Shown here: in pieces, positions 60,427 through 64,000 of the stretch
Numbering within the stretch: position 1 is the stretch's first letter
How the letters are laid out: every line of letters starts with the position of its first letter
NCBI RefSeq assembly: GCF_025949695.1
Contig: NZ_JAPDFL010000001.1
Span: 2,979,501-3,043,500, forward strand
Reading direction: 5' to 3'
Source of the DNA: Pararhodobacter zhoushanensis
GTDB lineage: Bacteria; Pseudomonadota; Alphaproteobacteria; Rhodobacterales; Rhodobacteraceae
DNA length: 64,000 nt
Notes under the pieces: model-generated
What the model saw: only the letters and a program-made list of their open reading frames with translations
Database searches by the model: none
What the model was told of the DNA's origin: nothing
Made by a program: the position numbers and the translations under genes

Positions 60427-60454
60427 GGCCCCGGCAGGGTTCTCTGCCGGGGCC
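60427..60454 (-). terminator. Hairpin terminator of the liv operon
   Basis: GGCCCCGGCAG / CTGCCGGGGCC perfect 11-bp stem with a 6-base loop, 22 bases beyond livM. The minus-strand tail is T-containing but not a clean T-run. Confidence 0.6.
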
Positions 60455-60476
60455 TTGCTGTGCAAGGGGTCTGCAA

Positions 60477-61448
60477 TCAGCGGCGCGCGCGCAGGCGGAT
60501 CAGGAGCCCGCGCACAAAGCCCACCACCCCCGTTGGCATGAAGAACACCATGATCAGCAGGAACCCCGCGTAGATCGCCGAGGTGGCGGATTGCGAGACC
60601 TGCTCGGCCAGATTGGGCACGAACTGGATGAACACCGCCCCCACCAACGGCCCCAGAATGGTCCCTGCCCCGCCGACCATGACCGCGACCAGAAGCAGGA
60701 TCGATTTCATCAGATCGAAGCTGTCGGGCGAGACATATTCGGTGATCAGCGTATAGAGCGCGCCTGCCAGCCCGGTGAGCAGGCAGCTGAGCGCGAAGGT
60801 GGCCAGCTTGGTGCGCGTGACATTCACCCCCATCGAGGCGGCGGCGATCTGGTTCTCCTTCACCGCGATGATCGCGCGGCCCATGCGGCTGCGAAACAGC
60901 GCGGCGGTGCCAAAGAAGGCGGCCAGCACCACGGCAAGCACGAGGTAGAACACGAAGACCTCGCGCGACAGCGGCAGCCAGTCGGGCACGGGCGAGTTGA
61001 ACACCATCACCCCCTGCACGCCGCCGGTCCATGTCTCGATGCTGCGGTGTTTCAGGATCTGCGGCATGGCCAGTGCCAGCGCGAAGGTGGCCAGCGCCAG
61101 ATGGTGCCCCTTGAGCCGCAGCGAGGGCCAGCCAAAGAGCACACCGAAGGCCAGACAGACCGCACCCGCGATCACCAGCGCAGGCAACCAAGGCAGCGCA
61201 AAGCTGTCCATGCCGACGGCCGCGACATAGGCGCCGATGGCAAAGACCGCGCCGTGGCCAAGCGACAATTGCCCGCCGAAGCCGACGACGATGTTGAGCC
61301 CCATCACCGCCAGCGCCATGCACAACACCATGGTCATCTGGAACAGAAAGAAGCCTTTGACCAGCAGCGGCAGGGCGACAAGCAGCGCGATCGCCGCGAC
61401 GATCAGCAGCGCGCCAAGGCGACGCGAGAAAGAGTTCGGGGTTTGCAT
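60477..61448 (-). CDS. livM: Branched-chain amino-acid ABC transporter permease LivM
   Basis: 323 residues with 8-10 membrane helices. Family segments include GLNIVVGFGGQLSLGHGAVFAIGAY (in pieces NIVVGFGGQLSLGHGAVF) near residue 50 and the C-terminal EAA-like loop VNVTRTKLATFALS. With LivH it forms the membrane channel of a Leu/Ile/Val or related importer. It overlaps its partner closely: livM starts one base after the livH stop. Last gene of the operon. Confidence 0.92.
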   Translation of the reverse strand: MQTPNSFSRRLGALLIVAAIALLVALPLLVKGFFLFQMTMVLCMALAVMGLNIVVGFGGQLSLGHGAVFAIGAYVAAVGMDSFALPWLPALVIAGAVCLAFGVLFGWPSLRLKGHHLALATFALALAMPQILKHRSIETWTGGVQGVMVFNSPVPDWLPLSREVFVFYLVLAVVLAAFFGTAALFRSRMGRAIIAVKENQIAAASMGVNVTRTKLATFALSCLLTGLAGALYTLITEYVSPDSFDLMKSILLLVAVMVGGAGTILGPLVGAVFIQFVPNLAEQVSQSATSAIYAGFLLIMVFFMPTGVVGFVRGLLIRLRARR

Positions 61449-61449
61449 C

Positions 61450-62322
61450 TCAGACCCTCGTTGCGGTTTTGCGGCCGAGCAGGCCCTGTGGCATCAGCAT
61501 CAGCACGGCCACGATGATCAGCAGCGCCAGCGAAAGTTTCATGTCGTTGCCCACCACATAGGCCCCGGCGAGGTTTTCGATCACGCCGATCACGATGCCG
61601 CCGACAATCGCCCCCCAGGGGCTGTCGAGCCCGCCCAGCAGCGCGGCGGCAAAGGCGTAGATCAGCACGCCGATCATCATGTTGGGGTCCAGAAACACGA
61701 TGGGCGCGACCAGCAGCGCGGCCACCGCACCGACGGCGGCGGCGATGCCCCAGCCCAGCGTCAGCAGCCAGTCGACCGGCACCCCGCTGAGCCGGGCCGA
61801 GACCGGATTATCCGCCGTCGCGCGCATGGCAAGGCCAAGGCTGGTGTGCGACAGGAACATGTAGAGCAGGCCTGCGATGACCACGACGGTCAGGATGCTG
61901 CCGACTTCATGGGCGCTCAGGAAGGGGACGACCGACGAGCTGCCCGCGCCAAAGATTGACGGGAACGCCTTGAGATCATGGCCAAAGATCCAGCCCGACA
62001 GGGAGTTTATGCCGATAAAGAGCGCGATGCAGGCGACGACAAAGGTCGTCGCCGACGCGTTGTGAAAGCGGCGGATCACCACCCGTTCGATCACCATGCC
62101 CGACACAAAGGCAAAGAGCACCGCCCCGACAGCGGCCAGCCACAGCGGCAGGCCAAGGCCCACGGCGAACAGCGCGACATAGGCCGAGAAGGTTGCCATT
62201 TCGCCTTGGGCGAAATTGACGTGGCGGGTGGTTTTGTAGATCAGCACCAGCGCCACCGCGAGGCAGGCATAGATGCTGCCGATCGCGATGCCCGAGAGTG
62301 TCAGTTGGATGACTTGTTGCAT
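61450..62322 (-). CDS. livH: Branched-chain amino-acid ABC transporter permease LivH
   Basis: 290 residues, eight membrane helices. Typical start LTLSGIAIGSIYACLAVALVLIYKTT and the VNFAQGEMATFSAYVAL segment mark LivH. It pairs with LivM to form the translocation path. It starts six bases after the livF stop and is translated as part of one minus-strand operon. Confidence 0.93.
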   Translation of the reverse strand: MQQVIQLTLSGIAIGSIYACLAVALVLIYKTTRHVNFAQGEMATFSAYVALFAVGLGLPLWLAAVGAVLFAFVSGMVIERVVIRRFHNASATTFVVACIALFIGINSLSGWIFGHDLKAFPSIFGAGSSSVVPFLSAHEVGSILTVVVIAGLLYMFLSHTSLGLAMRATADNPVSARLSGVPVDWLLTLGWGIAAAVGAVAALLVAPIVFLDPNMMIGVLIYAFAAALLGGLDSPWGAIVGGIVIGVIENLAGAYVVGNDMKLSLALLIIVAVLMLMPQGLLGRKTATRV

Positions 62323-62328
62323 GGCGTC

Positions 62329-63037
<709 letters not shown>

Positions 63038-63045
<8 letters not shown>

Positions 63046-63844
63046 CGGGGGCCCCCAGATAGGCCTGCACGACGGCGTCAGAGCCCTGCACCTGCGCAGG
63101 GGTTCCGTCAGCGATCTTGCGGCCAAAGTTGATGGCGACGACCTGCTCGGCCACGCGCATGATCAGGTCGAGATGGTGCTCGACCAGCAGCACGCTGACG
63201 CCGAACGCATCGCGCATTGTCAGGATGAAGGCACGCAGATCCTCGACGCCTTCGTGGTTCAGACCGGCGGCGGGTTCATCCAGCAGCAAAAGCTTGGGCT
63301 GCATGACCAGCGCACGGGCAAATTCGACCCGCTTTTGCGCGCCGAAATTCAACTGGCTGACCAGCGTGTCGGCCTGATGCGCGATGCCCAGCCGCTCCAG
63401 CGTTTCCAGCGCGGCCTTGCGGCCTGCGGCCTCATCGCGGCGCGCGCGCGGCAGGCCCAGCATGGCGGTGACAAAGCCGCTGCGCATGCGGACCTGATTG
63501 CCGACCAGCACGTTCTCCAGCACCGACATGCCCGGAAACAGCGCGATGTTCTGGAAGGTGCGCCCGATGCCCAGCGCCGCCATTCGGTGCTGCGGCAGGG
63601 ACAGGATGTCGGTGCCATCAAAGCGGATGCGCCCCGCGCTGGGGCTGTAGATCCGCGAAAGCACATTGAAAAGCGAGGTCTTGCCCGCCCCGTTCGGCCC
63701 GATGATGCCGCAAATCTGGCGCGGGGCGACGCGAAAGGAAATATCGTCGAGGGCTGTGATCCCGCCAAACGTGAGCGAGATCCCCTCGACACTCAGCAAG
63801 GCCTCTGGTTTCAGCAGGGCCTCTGGCCGGCTGGTGTCGGTCAT
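63038..63844 (-). CDS. livG: Branched-chain amino-acid ABC transporter ATPase LivG
   Basis: 268 residues. Walker A GPNGAGKTSLF, signature LNFGAQKRVEFARAL (the LivG-type variant of LSGGQ), Walker B LLLLDEPAAGLN and the H-loop VEHHLDLIM. It heads the permease/ATPase part of the liv operon, preceded by a terminator-like hairpin that separates it from the binding-protein gene. Confidence 0.94.
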
Positions 63845-63869
63845 GGATTGTCCCCGGGTTTGAAAAACA

Positions 63870-63904
63870 TGCGGGGCGGCATGGCGTTGGTCCGCCGCCC
63901 CGCA
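63870..63904 (-). terminator. Hairpin between livK and livG
   Basis: Perfect 11-bp stem TGCGGGGCGGC / GCCGCCCCGCA with a 13-base loop; on the minus strand it is followed by TGTTTTTC. It would lower downstream expression relative to the binding protein. Confidence 0.78.
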
Positions 63905-63907
63905 GGA

Positions 63908-64000
63908 TCAGAATTCGACAACGTCGCCGAAGAGATCGTAGCTCTGGCCGTTGAACCGCTCGAGCTGGATGCCGCGGATCATCTGATAGTTGTCGGGGCT
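63908..64000 (-). CDS. Branched-chain amino-acid ABC transporter substrate-binding protein, C-terminus only
   Basis: Only the last 30 codons are in the window: SPDNYQMIRGIQLERFNGQS then YDLFGDVVEF and stop. The tail matches periplasmic Leu/Ile/Val-type binding proteins, consistent with the position before livG. The gene runs out of the window edge. Confidence 0.8.
   Translation of the reverse strand, partial: SPDNYQMIRGIQLERFNGQSYDLFGDVVEF

Noticed and set aside
59562..61517. 651-codon plus-strand frame
   Set aside because: Antisense to the monooxygenase and livM; His/Gln/Arg-rich and without a recognisable fold.

Overview
The window looks like chromosomal DNA of an alphaproteobacterium of the order Rhodobacterales (Paracoccaceae/Roseobacter type). 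The evidence is the high GC content, strongly GC3-biased genes, conserved alphaproteobacterial gene blocks (lptF-lptG-lptD-surA-pdxA-ksgA next to divergent pepA-holC; hom...glpX...recJ), GatB-type indirect aminoacylation, and an Rhodobacteraceae-style intergenic inverted repeat. There is no rRNA, prophage, insertion sequence, integrase or CRISPR array. Almost everything is core or near-core metabolism.

Layout. 0.1-7.4 kb: MaoC hydratase, ribF, GNAT, YcgN, threonine aldolase, a DUF1294 membrane protein, then two paralogous gap genes flanking map. 7.4-12.7 kb: a large cation/proton antiporter with a cyclic-nucleotide-binding tail, coaD, a frameshifted CBS-domain gene, a secreted protein and a LysR regulator. 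12.7-20.3 kb: valine catabolism (mmsA, then acyl-CoA dehydrogenase, 3-hydroxyisobutyryl-CoA hydrolase and mmsB), interrupted by a frameshifted Tat-signal gene, a cupredoxin and an unknown gene, and followed by a Crp/Fnr regulator and a DUF2892 protein. 20.4-31.5 kb: Atm1-type ABC exporter, LysM protein, LOG protein, a 56-residue membrane protein, a TetR/RidA divergent pair, gatB, a lytic-transglycosylase lipoprotein, YbjN, DUF4177 and J-domain proteins. 31.7-34.5 kb: a sulfur/persulfide cluster (phosphatase-like sulfurtransferase, two YeeE/YedE proteins, metallo-beta-lactamase-fold dioxygenase-like protein) and a small DksA-like protein behind an FNR-type box. 34.6-36.5 kb: a degenerate FadJ-like fusion. 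36.8-47.1 kb: holC, pepA, the LPS-export/SurA/PdxA/KsgA block. 47.3-51.0 kb: three TadE/TadG-like pilus-associated proteins, the last with a very long extracellular extension. 51.0-58.5 kb: TetR, lipoprotein, hom, ceramidase-like protein, glpX, unknown/MarR pair, recJ and tRNA-Glu. 58.6-64.0 kb: flavin monooxygenase and a branched-chain amino-acid ABC transporter operon (livK C-terminus, livG, livF, livH, livM).

Genes that work together: the Liv transporter can supply the valine whose degradation is encoded at 12.8-19.4 kb; Gap and GlpX belong to glycolysis/gluconeogenesis, and the two gap genes share an almost identical 12-bp palindromic site upstream; LptF/LptG/LptD and SurA act together in outer-membrane LPS and protein assembly; the sulfur genes form one divergent unit.

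The most important caution is that four loci (CBS gene, Tat-signal gene, ksgA start, tRNA-Glu T-stem) each look exactly one base wrong in or next to a G or C run. This pattern suggests homopolymer errors in the assembly rather than four decayed genes. The best biological leads are the 611-residue TadE-like protein, the degenerate FadJ-like protein with lost catalytic residues, the predicted NADP-type Gap paralog with its shared operators, the triple TetR operator, and a Baeyer-Villiger-like monooxygenase lacking its fingerprint histidine.
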